Source: Desulfobaculum bizertense DSM 18034
GTDB lineage: Bacteria; Desulfobacterota; Desulfovibrionia; Desulfovibrionales; Desulfovibrionaceae
Direction: 5' to 3'
Assembly: GCF_900167065.1 (NCBI RefSeq)
Contig: NZ_FUYA01000003.1
Coordinates: 124,001-188,000, forward strand
DNA: 64,000 nt
Shown here: one piece after another, positions 42,178 to 50,103 of the stretch
How positions within the stretch are numbered: the stretch's first letter is position 1
Layout of the letters: every line of letters begins with the position of its first letter
Translations under genes and position numbers: made by a program
Notes under the pieces: generated by a model
Databases searched by the model: none
Seen by the model: the letters and a program-made list of their open reading frames with translations, nothing else
What the model was told of the DNA's origin: nothing

Positions 42178-42567
42178 TTATTCTTCGCCCTGCCTGCACT
42201 CGGAGTGCTCACGGCGAAGAGGATATGTATCATAAATAATTTTCAACGAAGTAAACCGCTTTTTGTCATCAGTCAGCGTAAAGACGTCAACGCACTCAAA
42301 CTCAACATCCGTACCATTACTTAGTGTCCAAAGGTAATGAAAATGCAAGGCGGCACGAGGTTTGTCTTCTGAGGACACAAAAACATTCATCAGTGTTGTC
42401 ACAGACCTGTTCGTATCTTCAAAGAGTTCTGCATAAAACTTGCGTGCTGGCATTTCCCCATACAAAGGAGAATCAACCGTCGCCTCCTCCGTAAAGAGAG
42501 ACAAAACCTTATCCAGATCTCCTTCATTCAGTGCCGAGAGGTACGCTTGGCATAACGTAGTAACCAT
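42178..42567 (-). CDS. SnoaL/NTF2-like protein
   Basis: A 129-residue protein with the NTF2-like alpha+beta cone pattern (YLSALNEGDLDKVLSLFTEEATVDSPLYGEMPARKFYAELFEDT, FHYLWTLSNGTDVEFECVDVFTLTDDKKRFTSLKIIYDTYPLR). This superfamily includes isomerases and many small-molecule-binding proteins; the substrate is not predictable. Start chosen at 42567 with GGAGATAATA upstream; earlier in-frame Met codons would add up to 12 residues. Single gene. Confidence 0.82.
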   Translation of the reverse strand: MVTTLCQAYLSALNEGDLDKVLSLFTEEATVDSPLYGEMPARKFYAELFEDTNRSVTTLMNVFVSSEDKPRAALHFHYLWTLSNGTDVEFECVDVFTLTDDKKRFTSLKIIYDTYPLRREHSECRQGEE

Positions 42568-42960
42568 TATTATCTCCATTTCATTCATATTGAGTCTATT
42601 TGCGAATCTTCCTAGAACACAAAATAGAGGTGTTCCTTGCATAACTCGTGGAGATATTGCCGCATGACCTCAATGCTCTGTTAAACAGGTAATCCTTTCA
42701 TATCCCACCAGAATTGCGTCACCCCTATGCGAAGACATCCACAAATACTCAAAGTTATTTCCTTGTTCAAGCGTATTTTCCACATACTTCAACACATGGT
42801 TCTTATATACATCTCTAAGTGCGACATAAATTAAACTCAGCCACGAGCTTGAGTGCTTTGCTCTGAATACATTTTTAACAATAACCCCAATTACACATCA
42901 TTACATCAAAAGAGCCCAAAGGGGCTTGGCACTCCAGTCTCCACCTTACCCGAGGCTTAC
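42568..42960. other. Gene-free AT-rich stretch
   Basis: About 390 bases between the SnoaL-like gene and tRNA-Arg. I see no supported reading frame, RNA fold or repeat apart from the tRNA-Arg terminator that follows. Its left end must contain the promoter of the SnoaL-like gene. Confidence 0.5.
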
Positions 42961-42966
42961 CCGGGC

Positions 42967-43002
42967 AAAAAAAAAGACTCACGTTTTTGAAACGTAAGTC
43001 TT
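42967..43002 (-). terminator. Terminator after tRNA-Arg
   Basis: On the minus strand AAAGACTTACGTTT / AACGTGAGTCTTT followed by a run of T, just beyond the tRNA 3' end. Confidence 0.88.
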
Positions 43003-43012
43003 TGAAATCATA

Positions 43013-43089
43013 TGGTGCGCCAGGGAGGATTCGAACCCCCGGCCGACGGCTTAGAAGGCCGTTGCTCTATCCAACTGAGCTACTGGCGC
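43013..43089 (-). tRNA. tRNA-Arg (TCT)
   Basis: A 77-base cloverleaf on the minus strand: acceptor GCGCCAG/CTGGCGC, D arm with AGTTGGAT, anticodon arm ACGGC-CTTCTAA-GCCGT (anticodon TCT), T arm GGGGG-TTCGAAT-CCTCC and an encoded CCA. Confidence 0.97.
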
Positions 43090-43101
43090 GTTGGGACGTT
43101 G

Positions 43102-43131
43102 CTTATATTCTTTTTTTTACCGATTGGTCAA
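43102..43131 (-). promoter_or_regulatory. Promoter of tRNA-Arg
   Basis: On the minus strand TTGACC (43131-43126), 18 bases, TATAAG (43107-43102), 12 bases before the tRNA. It matches the tRNA-His promoter in its -35 and spacing. Confidence 0.7.
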
Positions 43132-43287
43132 GGCCCTTGGTGCAAAAAGAGAAACGGTTGCGGGCATTTCTTCGAGAGCGTACTATCCGCCAACGTTTGG
43201 TGGCGTTTTTTCTATGGCAAAACTTCTGCTCGTCTGACGTGATATTCTTTCATGCAGGCGACTTTATTGTCTATAAGGATTTTCCCT

Positions 43288-44583
43288 GTGTCCCATTTTT
43301 CCTGCTTTCAGGATCTGCTTCAGCATCTTGATTCCCTCGGCCTCTTCCACATGGACTTTGGCCTTTCCCGTGTCGAATACGCCCTTGACCAGCTCAAGCT
43401 GCGATCCCCGTCATACGGCGTTATCCACGTCGTTGGCACCAACGGCAAAGGCTCGACATCCCGCAACATTGCCGAGCAGGCAAAAGCCCACGGTTTTCAC
43501 GTTGGTCTCTATTCTTCCCCACATTTTCTTTCCCCACGCGAGCGCATCCTCATTGATGGCGCCCAGATCGCAGAAGACGACTGGGTTCGCCTCGGAAATG
43601 ACGTCATGGATGCAGCCTCAAAAGACGGCCTCACCTATTTTGAGTTCCTAACCGTACTCGCCATTCTTGCCTACGCCCGGGCGGGCGTTGATCTCGCCAT
43701 CATGGAAGCAGGCCTTGGCGGAAAATATGATGCGGCAAACGCCATCCGAACGGACATGACCGTGTACACGTCTATCGGTCTCGACCACACGGCTATCCTC
43801 GGAGACAGCATTCAGGCCATTGCCACGGACAAGGCAGGAGCCATGCGTCCCGAAATCCCCGTCATCAGCACCTCACAGTGTGAAGAAGCTGAAACGGTTC
43901 TGCGCAAGCACGCCAAAACCACCGGAGCACCATTCTCCCTTGCCTCGGAACTCCTCGACTTTGACCCCGCTACAGGCACAGCTACACCCGTGCACGTTAC
44001 TGGTCCCAAGCTCTCACAGCTTTTTCCAACCATGCAGGGACCGCATCAGCAGCAAAACTCCCATCTGGCCCTCGCTGTGTGGCTCTCGTACTGCGAAAAG
44101 CACAAATACGCAGTAAACCCAGACGCCTGCGCAGCAGCTCTCGCAACGGCCCGTGTTCCCGGACGCTTTCAGCACATCTCCGGTGAACCAGAATACATTC
44201 TGGATGGAGCACACAATCCACAAGCCCTAAACGCTCTGGCCCGCACCCTTGAACAAACACAGATTGCGCCCAAAGCCGTCATCTTTGCCTGCCTCAAGGA
44301 TAAAGACCTTGCCGGAATCGCTCCTGCTGTTGCATCATTTACAGATGGACCACTCATTATCCCGGAACTTCCAGACAACGAGCGCGCCAGAAGTGCCTCC
44401 GAAACAGCCGCGGCAATGGGTGGACAGGCCGTTGCCAGTATGAAAGACGCTCTGGAACTCACCAAAGGCATACGCGGCCCGATCCTTATTTGCGGCTCGC
44501 TCTATCTTTTGTCAGAATTTTTCAAACTCCGGCCTCAGGCCCTGAATGATGGAAGCCCTGAGTTCCACATCACAGACAGGTAA
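43288..44583 (+). CDS. folC: Folylpolyglutamate synthase / dihydrofolate synthase
   Basis: A 431-residue Mur-ligase-fold enzyme that adds glutamate to folates. It has VIHVVGTNGKGSTSR (P-loop), SPHFLSPRERILIDG, IMEAGLGGKYDAANAI and LDGAHNPQALNALARTL. Start chosen at GTG 43288 with AAGGA eight bases upstream, which fits the start of homologs; ATG 43252 would add 12 residues without a site. selA begins four bases after the stop codon, so the two are cotranscribed. Confidence 0.93.
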   Translation: MSHFSCFQDLLQHLDSLGLFHMDFGLSRVEYALDQLKLRSPSYGVIHVVGTNGKGSTSRNIAEQAKAHGFHVGLYSSPHFLSPRERILIDGAQIAEDDWVRLGNDVMDAASKDGLTYFEFLTVLAILAYARAGVDLAIMEAGLGGKYDAANAIRTDMTVYTSIGLDHTAILGDSIQAIATDKAGAMRPEIPVISTSQCEEAETVLRKHAKTTGAPFSLASELLDFDPATGTATPVHVTGPKLSQLFPTMQGPHQQQNSHLALAVWLSYCEKHKYAVNPDACAAALATARVPGRFQHISGEPEYILDGAHNPQALNALARTLEQTQIAPKAVIFACLKDKDLAGIAPAVASFTDGPLIIPELPDNERARSASETAAAMGGQAVASMKDALELTKGIRGPILICGSLYLLSEFFKLRPQALNDGSPEFHITDR

Positions 44584-44587
44584 GCTC

Positions 44588-45997
44588 ATGTCCAATCTTT
44601 TTCGACACCTGCCGTCAATGGATTCCGTGCTGGACGCCCTCTCTGGGCATTCAAGCCTTGCAGAACTTCCTCGCCCCATGCTGCGTGAGCTGGTCACCAG
44701 TTTCCTGGACAGCCTGCGTCAGGACATCCGCTCTGGAGCCATTCAGTCCGAGGACGAACTCCAGCTCAAAGCCCTGCTTCCGGGACTCATCGCCTTTGTG
44801 CGTGCCCAGTCCCGCCCACATTTCCGCCGGGTACTCAACGGAACAGGCGTTGTTATCCACACCAACCTCGGCCGCTCAATTCTGGCACCCGAAGCCATGT
44901 CTGCGGTTGCCGATGCCTGTGCGAACTACTCCAATCTCGAATTTGATCTCGAAACAGGCGAACGCGGCTCCCGCTACAGCCATGTCGAACAGCTCCTGTG
45001 CAAGCTGACAGGAGCAGAGGCCGCACTCGTCGTCAACAACAACGCCGCGGCGGTCATGATCGTCCTCGGAACCCTTGCACAAGGCCGAGAAGTCATTGTC
45101 TCCCGTGGGCAGCTTGTGGAAATCGGTGGGTCTTTCCGCATCCCTGACGTGATGGAAAAAAGCGGTGCCCGGCTTGTCGAGGTCGGCGCAACCAACCGCA
45201 CGCATCCTCAGGATTATGAGCAGGCAATCACAGAAAACACAGGAGCACTCCTGCGGGTCCACTGTTCCAATTTCCGGATTATTGGCTTCACCAAAGAAGT
45301 TCACGCCGAGGAACTGGTACAGATTGGACGCAGGCACAATATTCCAGTTTTTGAAGACCTCGGCAGTGGCAGTCTTTCCCATTTTTATGGAGGCGAACTG
45401 GACGAACCCACTGTGCAGGAAACCGTGGCCGCTGGTGTCGATGTTGTCTCTTTCTCTGGCGACAAGGTCCTTGGCGGCCCTCAGGCTGGCATCATTGTTG
45501 GTCGTCGCGAATACATTGAACGCATCAAGCACAACCCGCTGAACAGGGCCATGCGCATCGACAAAATGACGCTGGCCGCTCTCGAAGCAACCCTTCGGCT
45601 CTATCTTGACGAAAACAGCGTCAAAGCCAAGGTTCCCACCCTGCGCATGATTTCTGCCACAGCAGAAGAACTTGAACAGCGAGCAGACGTGCTGTCCTCG
45701 CTTGTGGCAGAGCGTTACCCACAGCTCAGCGTCAGCACTGCACCGGGCCAGTCCCGTGTTGGTGGCGGTTCTTTCCCAGAGCGCAATCTGCCGACCACGC
45801 TTGTGCGCATTGCAACGCCACAAGGCCAGCATGTTGACGCCCTGCGGACGGCTCTCCTCAACACCACGCCCCCGCTCGTGGGGCGCATAGAAGACAACAA
45901 ATTCTGCATTGACCCACGCACCCTGCGCGATGACGAATTTGAACTTCTTGCAGAGGTTTTGGGTGAGGCTCTGGACGCCATGCCTTTGAGTTCTTAA
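44588..45997 (+). CDS. selA: L-seryl-tRNA(Sec) selenium transferase SelA
   Basis: A 469-residue PLP enzyme that converts seryl-tRNA-Sec to selenocysteyl-tRNA using selenophosphate. It has the family segments RRVLNGTGVVIHTNLGRS, EFDLETGERGSRYSHVE, AALVVNNNAAAVMI and FSGDKVLGGPQAGIIVG, with the PLP Lys in SGDKVLGGPQ. The start is at ATG four bases after folC, with AGGTAAGC upstream. With selB at 28.5 kb it shows that the organism makes selenoproteins. Confidence 0.96.
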   Translation: MSNLFRHLPSMDSVLDALSGHSSLAELPRPMLRELVTSFLDSLRQDIRSGAIQSEDELQLKALLPGLIAFVRAQSRPHFRRVLNGTGVVIHTNLGRSILAPEAMSAVADACANYSNLEFDLETGERGSRYSHVEQLLCKLTGAEAALVVNNNAAAVMIVLGTLAQGREVIVSRGQLVEIGGSFRIPDVMEKSGARLVEVGATNRTHPQDYEQAITENTGALLRVHCSNFRIIGFTKEVHAEELVQIGRRHNIPVFEDLGSGSLSHFYGGELDEPTVQETVAAGVDVVSFSGDKVLGGPQAGIIVGRREYIERIKHNPLNRAMRIDKMTLAALEATLRLYLDENSVKAKVPTLRMISATAEELEQRADVLSSLVAERYPQLSVSTAPGQSRVGGGSFPERNLPTTLVRIATPQGQHVDALRTALLNTTPPLVGRIEDNKFCIDPRTLRDDEFELLAEVLGEALDAMPLSS

Positions 45998-46018
45998 TAT
46001 ACTTACAGGAAAAAGCAG

Positions 46019-46041
46019 GGCTGCCCTGTCGCAGCCTTTTT
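46019..46041 (+). terminator. Terminator after selA
   Basis: GGCTGC / GCAGCC hairpin followed by T5, 21 bases after the selA stop. Confidence 0.8.
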
Positions 46042-46070
46042 CATATTCTACAGACAGGAAAGGAGAAACG

Positions 46071-47441
46071 ATGAGCACTGACAAGCTGACCTCTGAAACC
46101 CGCAGCTGCTGGGACGTTTATGCAGAGGACCGGAAAGAAATGGACGCCCTTGCTGAGCGCTATATTGACTTTTTGAGCACCTGCAAGACTGAGCGCGAGA
46201 CTGTCGACTACATGGTCGAAAAAGCCCTCGAAGCTGGCTTTAAGCTTGATGACGATTCCAGCGACAAGGTTGTCAAAATCATGCGCGGCAAGAGCATGTT
46301 CCTTGCCCGCCGTGGTAAAAAGCCCCTGTCCGAAGGCGTTCGCCTGCTCGGCGCTCACTGCGACGCTCCCCGCCTCGACTTCAAGCAGCACCCTGTCTAC
46401 GAAGAATGCAACATTGGCCTTGCCAAGACCCATTACTACGGTGGCATTCGCAAGTATCAGTGGTTTGCCCGCCCGCTGGCCCTGCACGGCGTGATCGTCA
46501 AGCAGGACGGCGAAGTCGTCAAAATCAACATCGGCGAAGATGCTTCTGATCCGGTGTTCACCGTGCTCGACCTTCTGCCGCACCTCGCCTATGAGCAGGT
46601 CGAAAAGAAGCTCGCCAAGGCTTTTGACGCCGAAAAAATGAACATTGTGCTGGGCCACGCCCCCGCAGAAAAAGACGGCGACGACGACAAGGAACTCATC
46701 AAGAAGCAGATCCTCGTTCTGCTGAACAAGAAATACGGCATTGTTGAAGAAGATTTTTACAGCGCAGAAATTCAGGTCGTTCCCGCTGGTCCCGCACGCA
46801 CTGTCGGTCTCGACGGCTCCCTGATTGGCTCCTACGGACAGGACGACCGTATTTGTGTCTTCACCGGCTACGAAGCCCTCATGGGTGAAGAACAGCCCGA
46901 GCACACGCAGATCGTACTCTTCTGGGACAAGGAAGAAATCGGCTCCGATGGCTCCACCGGCGCTAAGAGCATGTTCTTTGAGTACTGCATGCAGGACCTT
47001 CTCGATGCATGGGAACCCAAGACCCCGCTTCGCAAGGTTCTCCTCAACACCAAAGCCGTTTCTGCCGACGTTCACGGTGGTCTCGATCCCGACTATCAGG
47101 AAGTTCACGAGAAGCGTAACGCCGCTCTCGTCGGTCACGGTCCCGTGTTCTGCAAGTTCACCGGCCATCGCGGCAAGTATTCCGCCAACGACGCCCACGC
47201 TGAGTTTGTCGGCTGGATTCGCAAGGTTATGAACGACAGCAACATCCCGTGGCAGATGGCAGAGCTGGGCAAGGTCGACCTCGGCGGTGGCGGCACCGTC
47301 GCCAAGTATCTCGCCGTCTACGGCATGGACATCATTGACTTCGGCCCCGCGATCCTCGCCATGCACTCACCCTTTGAGATCGCGTCCAAGGCTGACGTCT
47401 ATGCAACCATGCGCGCCTATCAGGCATTTTTGAGAAGCTAG
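46071..47441 (+). CDS. M18-family aminopeptidase
   Basis: A 456-residue cytosolic metallo-aminopeptidase that trims peptides. Metal-site motifs are LLGAHCDAPRLD, VLFWDKEEIGSDG and a C-terminal MHSPFE; other signatures are SYGQDDRICVFTGYEAL and KVDLGGGGTVAKYLA. AAGGAGAAACG precedes the ATG. The gene stands alone and is followed by a hairpin-array repeat 10 bases after its stop. Confidence 0.9.
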   Translation: MSTDKLTSETRSCWDVYAEDRKEMDALAERYIDFLSTCKTERETVDYMVEKALEAGFKLDDDSSDKVVKIMRGKSMFLARRGKKPLSEGVRLLGAHCDAPRLDFKQHPVYEECNIGLAKTHYYGGIRKYQWFARPLALHGVIVKQDGEVVKINIGEDASDPVFTVLDLLPHLAYEQVEKKLAKAFDAEKMNIVLGHAPAEKDGDDDKELIKKQILVLLNKKYGIVEEDFYSAEIQVVPAGPARTVGLDGSLIGSYGQDDRICVFTGYEALMGEEQPEHTQIVLFWDKEEIGSDGSTGAKSMFFEYCMQDLLDAWEPKTPLRKVLLNTKAVSADVHGGLDPDYQEVHEKRNAALVGHGPVFCKFTGHRGKYSANDAHAEFVGWIRKVMNDSNIPWQMAELGKVDLGGGGTVAKYLAVYGMDIIDFGPAILAMHSPFEIASKADVYATMRAYQAFLRS

Positions 47442-47449
47442 GGATTATG

Positions 47450-47910
47450 TACGAGACTCCGTCTCGTGCTCTGCAAGGGGCGCAGTTTTATTGGGGCGCT
47501 GCCCCAAGCCCTGCAAGGGGCGCTGCCCCTTGACCCCGCCCAAGGACGAGGCCCTTGGGAATCCCGCTTTCGCTGAAAAAATAAAGGGGCTGAATGGGAT
47601 GAGAGCAAAGCTCTCCTCTCCATCAGCCCTTTCTTTTTCAGCTAGTGGCGTTTCCCGATTGCGTGTTCTTTTGCCTTTTCCAGACCGCACTTATTTTCTT
47701 TTTGAACGCTCGCGTTCAAAAAGAAAATGGTGGCAACGCACGGGCAAGAGAAAGAGGCTCTCGACGCTAGCCCCAACAAGTTTAAAAACCGTCCAAGCAA
47801 AGCTTGAACGGCTTTTAAACTCGATGAGGATACGTAGGGGAATCATTCCCTTGCGCGGGGGTTTGGGGGCTGGCCCCCAATTTCTCCCACCCCCCATCCA
47901 GCCTCGCTGG
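47450..47910 (+). repeat. Modular hairpin-array repeat, copy 5
   Basis: ACGAGACTCCGTCTCGT near 47451-47467, then the optional GTTTTATTGGGGC module, GGGGC/GCCCC, CCCAAGG/CCTTGGG, the variable long hairpin at 47572-47642 (stem GCTGAAAAAATAAAGGGGCTG), the 36-base inverted repeat at 47693-47728 with loop-centre TC, and the AAAACCGTCCAAGC stem near 47779-47820. The CGTA(A/G)GGG hairpin and GGGGGC/GCCCCC complete it. The CGTAAGGG/CCCTTACG hairpin is slightly decayed in this copy. It lies between two plus-strand genes. Confidence 0.92.
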
Positions 47911-47990
47911 CCTAGGCATGCTCCAAAGGCGCGATGCTTGACTTGGTGGCATGGTTCAGTATGAAATTTATTCACGACAAGGAGAGAAAG

Positions 47991-48272
47991 ATGCCTCTTT
48001 ACGAATTTGAATGCGAGAAATGCGGACACCAGTTTGAAGAGCTGGCGTCCTTGAATAGTGATGCGACTCCGACCTGCCCTGAGTGTGGCGGCCAGAGCCA
48101 TAAACTGATGTCGACGGGAGCGCTGCACATTGAGGCTGCGAGTCCTTTGGACAGAAAGCCTGATGCCAAGTTCCATGACAACATGAACAAGGCCATGAAG
48201 CGGAGAGCAGTTGCTGCTGCGGCATGCCCGGGCAAAAAAAACGGAAGCTGTTCAGGCTGCACAAACTGCTAG
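47991..48272 (+). CDS. FmdB-type zinc-ribbon protein
   Basis: A 93-residue protein with the FmdB/regulatory zinc-ribbon pattern MPLYEFECEKCGHQFEEL and CPECGG, followed by a Cys-containing tail (CPGKKNGSCSGCTNC). Family members are small putative regulators or metal-binding proteins of unclear function. AAGGAGAGAAAG precedes the ATG. It is convergent with the radical-SAM gene. Confidence 0.85.
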   Translation: MPLYEFECEKCGHQFEELASLNSDATPTCPECGGQSHKLMSTGALHIEAASPLDRKPDAKFHDNMNKAMKRRAVAAAACPGKKNGSCSGCTNC

Positions 48273-48301
48273 CCAAACGCTTCCGCTGTTTCATTCTTTA
48301 T

Positions 48302-49996
48302 CTAGTCTTTTTCTGGCCTATCATACAGCCAGGACCCCATTCCACAGGCGTTGCACTTTTTGCAGGGAGCTTTCCCGCAGAGAGGCGACGCCTGTACTGC
48401 TTTGTAGCGCTCCCACTCCCGCCGGAGGAAGGACCGGTTCACGCCTGTTTCGATGCACTCCCAGGGGAAGGCTTCGTCAGCGCCACGCTCTCGATCGAGA
48501 TAGGCGGACATATCGCCATCCCAGGCCCGGAGCGCCTTTTTCCAGCTCAGTCCCTGACAGGCTGACATCTCAATGAGATCAAAAACCTTCTCGTCACCAC
48601 GAGCCAAAAGGCCCTGTAAACGAGCAGGAGCAGGCTTGTCCACACGCACCTGAAATCCCTTGATAGGCTTCACAACACTCTTGAGCTTCTTCATCACCTT
48701 GTTCAGATGCTCTTCGGTTGCCATCGGTGCCCACTGGAAAGGTGTCCACGGCTTGGGGACCAGACTGCTCACGCCAATGGTGACGTGCCCGACTCCGGTC
48801 TTTTTCTTGCCCTTTCCGGCATCAATTGCCGCTCGAATTTCCTTGAGGAATTCGCCCAGCTCGTCATAATCCGCCTCTGTTTCATCCGGCCACCCTGCAA
48901 TCAGATACAGCTTGAGATGATTAAACTGAAGCTTGCTGATGCGCGAAACAGCATCAAGAAAAACATCTTCCTTGAGATTCTTGTTGATCGCCTTGCGAAT
49001 ACGATGGCTTGCTCCTTCGAGGGCGAGGGTCACACTACGGGTACCCGTCCGCCGAAGAAAGGTCAGCATGTCGTCAGTCAAGCCATCATAGCGAAGAGAG
49101 GCCAAAGAGAACTTGGTGCCACGATCCTGTAACCAGTGCAGGAATGGCATCAGGTCCGGCCAGTCCGTGAGCGCAGTTCCCACAAGGCCAACCTTGCCGG
49201 GGTTCACACGCTCGACAGCCCGCTTAAGCACATCAACCTGTGCATGACGGGGCGGACGATAGACATAACCTGCCGCACAAAAACGACAGCCATAGGGGCA
49301 GCCGCGATTGACTTCGAGCAGAAACATGTCACGAAATTCTGATTCCTGCGTCACAAAACAGGAGTGGCCCGGCTCAGGAAGTTCACGCTCGGAGCCAGCC
49401 AAAACACGACGAACAGGGTCCTTGGACAAGCCAGGAATGTAGGCGCCATCCATGCCCACGTGATCGGCAAGGTAGTCTGCGCGACTCTTGCCACCAAAGA
49501 CATAGTCGACACAGTCAGAAATAATCTTGGGGAAACCAGCTTCGGCCTCGCCAACCCAAAACAGGTCAACGGCAGGAGCAACAGGCGCAGGGTTCATGAA
49601 GGACAGCGGACCACCGGCAATAATAATCGGCCAGTCGCCACGATCGGCAGAACGCACAGGGATGTTCGCCCGGTCCAGCATCTGCACCATCGCCCGATAC
49701 TCTTCTTCAAAGTTCAGGCTAAAGGAGATGACCGGGAAATCTGAAAGCGGACGCCCAGAATCATAGGCACGCGGCTCTTCGTCGCCACCTTCCCAGAAAA
49801 ACCGTTCAACAATAATGCCCGGCTCATCCTGAAGAAGCTTCCACACCACCTGCCAGCCAAGGGTAGAAAGCCCAAGGCGTGAAGGTCCGGGAAAAACAAG
49901 GGCAACGGGAAGCCGTCCACCCCACTCTTCAGCGGCAGGACGGTCAAGGCCATAATAGATGCCAGATTCTGGCGGATAGAACTGTGTCTCGCTCAT
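48302..49996 (-). CDS. Radical-SAM protein with B12-binding-like N-terminal domain
   Basis: A 564-residue protein. The N-terminal about 190 residues resemble a cobalamin-binding-like domain (VALVFPGPSRLGLSTLGWQVVW, IIIAGGPLSFMNPAPVAPAVDLFWVGEAE). The radical-SAM core starts with the cluster motif CPYGCRFC (NRGCPYGCRFCAAGYVYRPPR). The C-terminal half is followed by a Cys group (PLCGKAPCKKCNACGMG) that may bind another cluster. It fits the TIGR03960-type radical-SAM group of unknown substrate. Start at 49996 (MSETQFYPPE); no ribosome-binding site is apparent. Confidence 0.88.
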   Translation of the reverse strand: MSETQFYPPESGIYYGLDRPAAEEWGGRLPVALVFPGPSRLGLSTLGWQVVWKLLQDEPGIIVERFFWEGGDEEPRAYDSGRPLSDFPVISFSLNFEEEYRAMVQMLDRANIPVRSADRGDWPIIIAGGPLSFMNPAPVAPAVDLFWVGEAEAGFPKIISDCVDYVFGGKSRADYLADHVGMDGAYIPGLSKDPVRRVLAGSERELPEPGHSCFVTQESEFRDMFLLEVNRGCPYGCRFCAAGYVYRPPRHAQVDVLKRAVERVNPGKVGLVGTALTDWPDLMPFLHWLQDRGTKFSLASLRYDGLTDDMLTFLRRTGTRSVTLALEGASHRIRKAINKNLKEDVFLDAVSRISKLQFNHLKLYLIAGWPDETEADYDELGEFLKEIRAAIDAGKGKKKTGVGHVTIGVSSLVPKPWTPFQWAPMATEEHLNKVMKKLKSVVKPIKGFQVRVDKPAPARLQGLLARGDEKVFDLIEMSACQGLSWKKALRAWDGDMSAYLDRERGADEAFPWECIETGVNRSFLRREWERYKAVQASPLCGKAPCKKCNACGMGSWLYDRPEKD

Positions 49997-50045
49997 GCGG
50001 CGGTTATATACGGATTGCGGGGAAAGGCAACCATTGCCCCCATCG

Positions 50046-50087
50046 AAAAAACGGGCCGTCTCCACAAGGAAACGGCCCGTCTCTTTT
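50046..50087 (-). terminator. Terminator after the M23 peptidase gene
   Basis: ACGGGCCGT / ACGGCCCGT stem with A-run and T-run flanks, 24 bases past the M23 stop; it can work in both directions. Confidence 0.88.
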
Positions 50088-50103
50088 TTCTACTCAATCC
50101 CAA

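Noticed and set aside
46041-47366. A 441-residue minus-strand frame opposite the aminopeptidase
   Set aside because: Antisense shadow; the plus strand has complete M18 motifs.
12041-47910. CRISPR array
   Set aside because: The repeated sequences are long, far apart, and built from inverted repeats. There are no short direct repeats with regular spacers and no cas genes.
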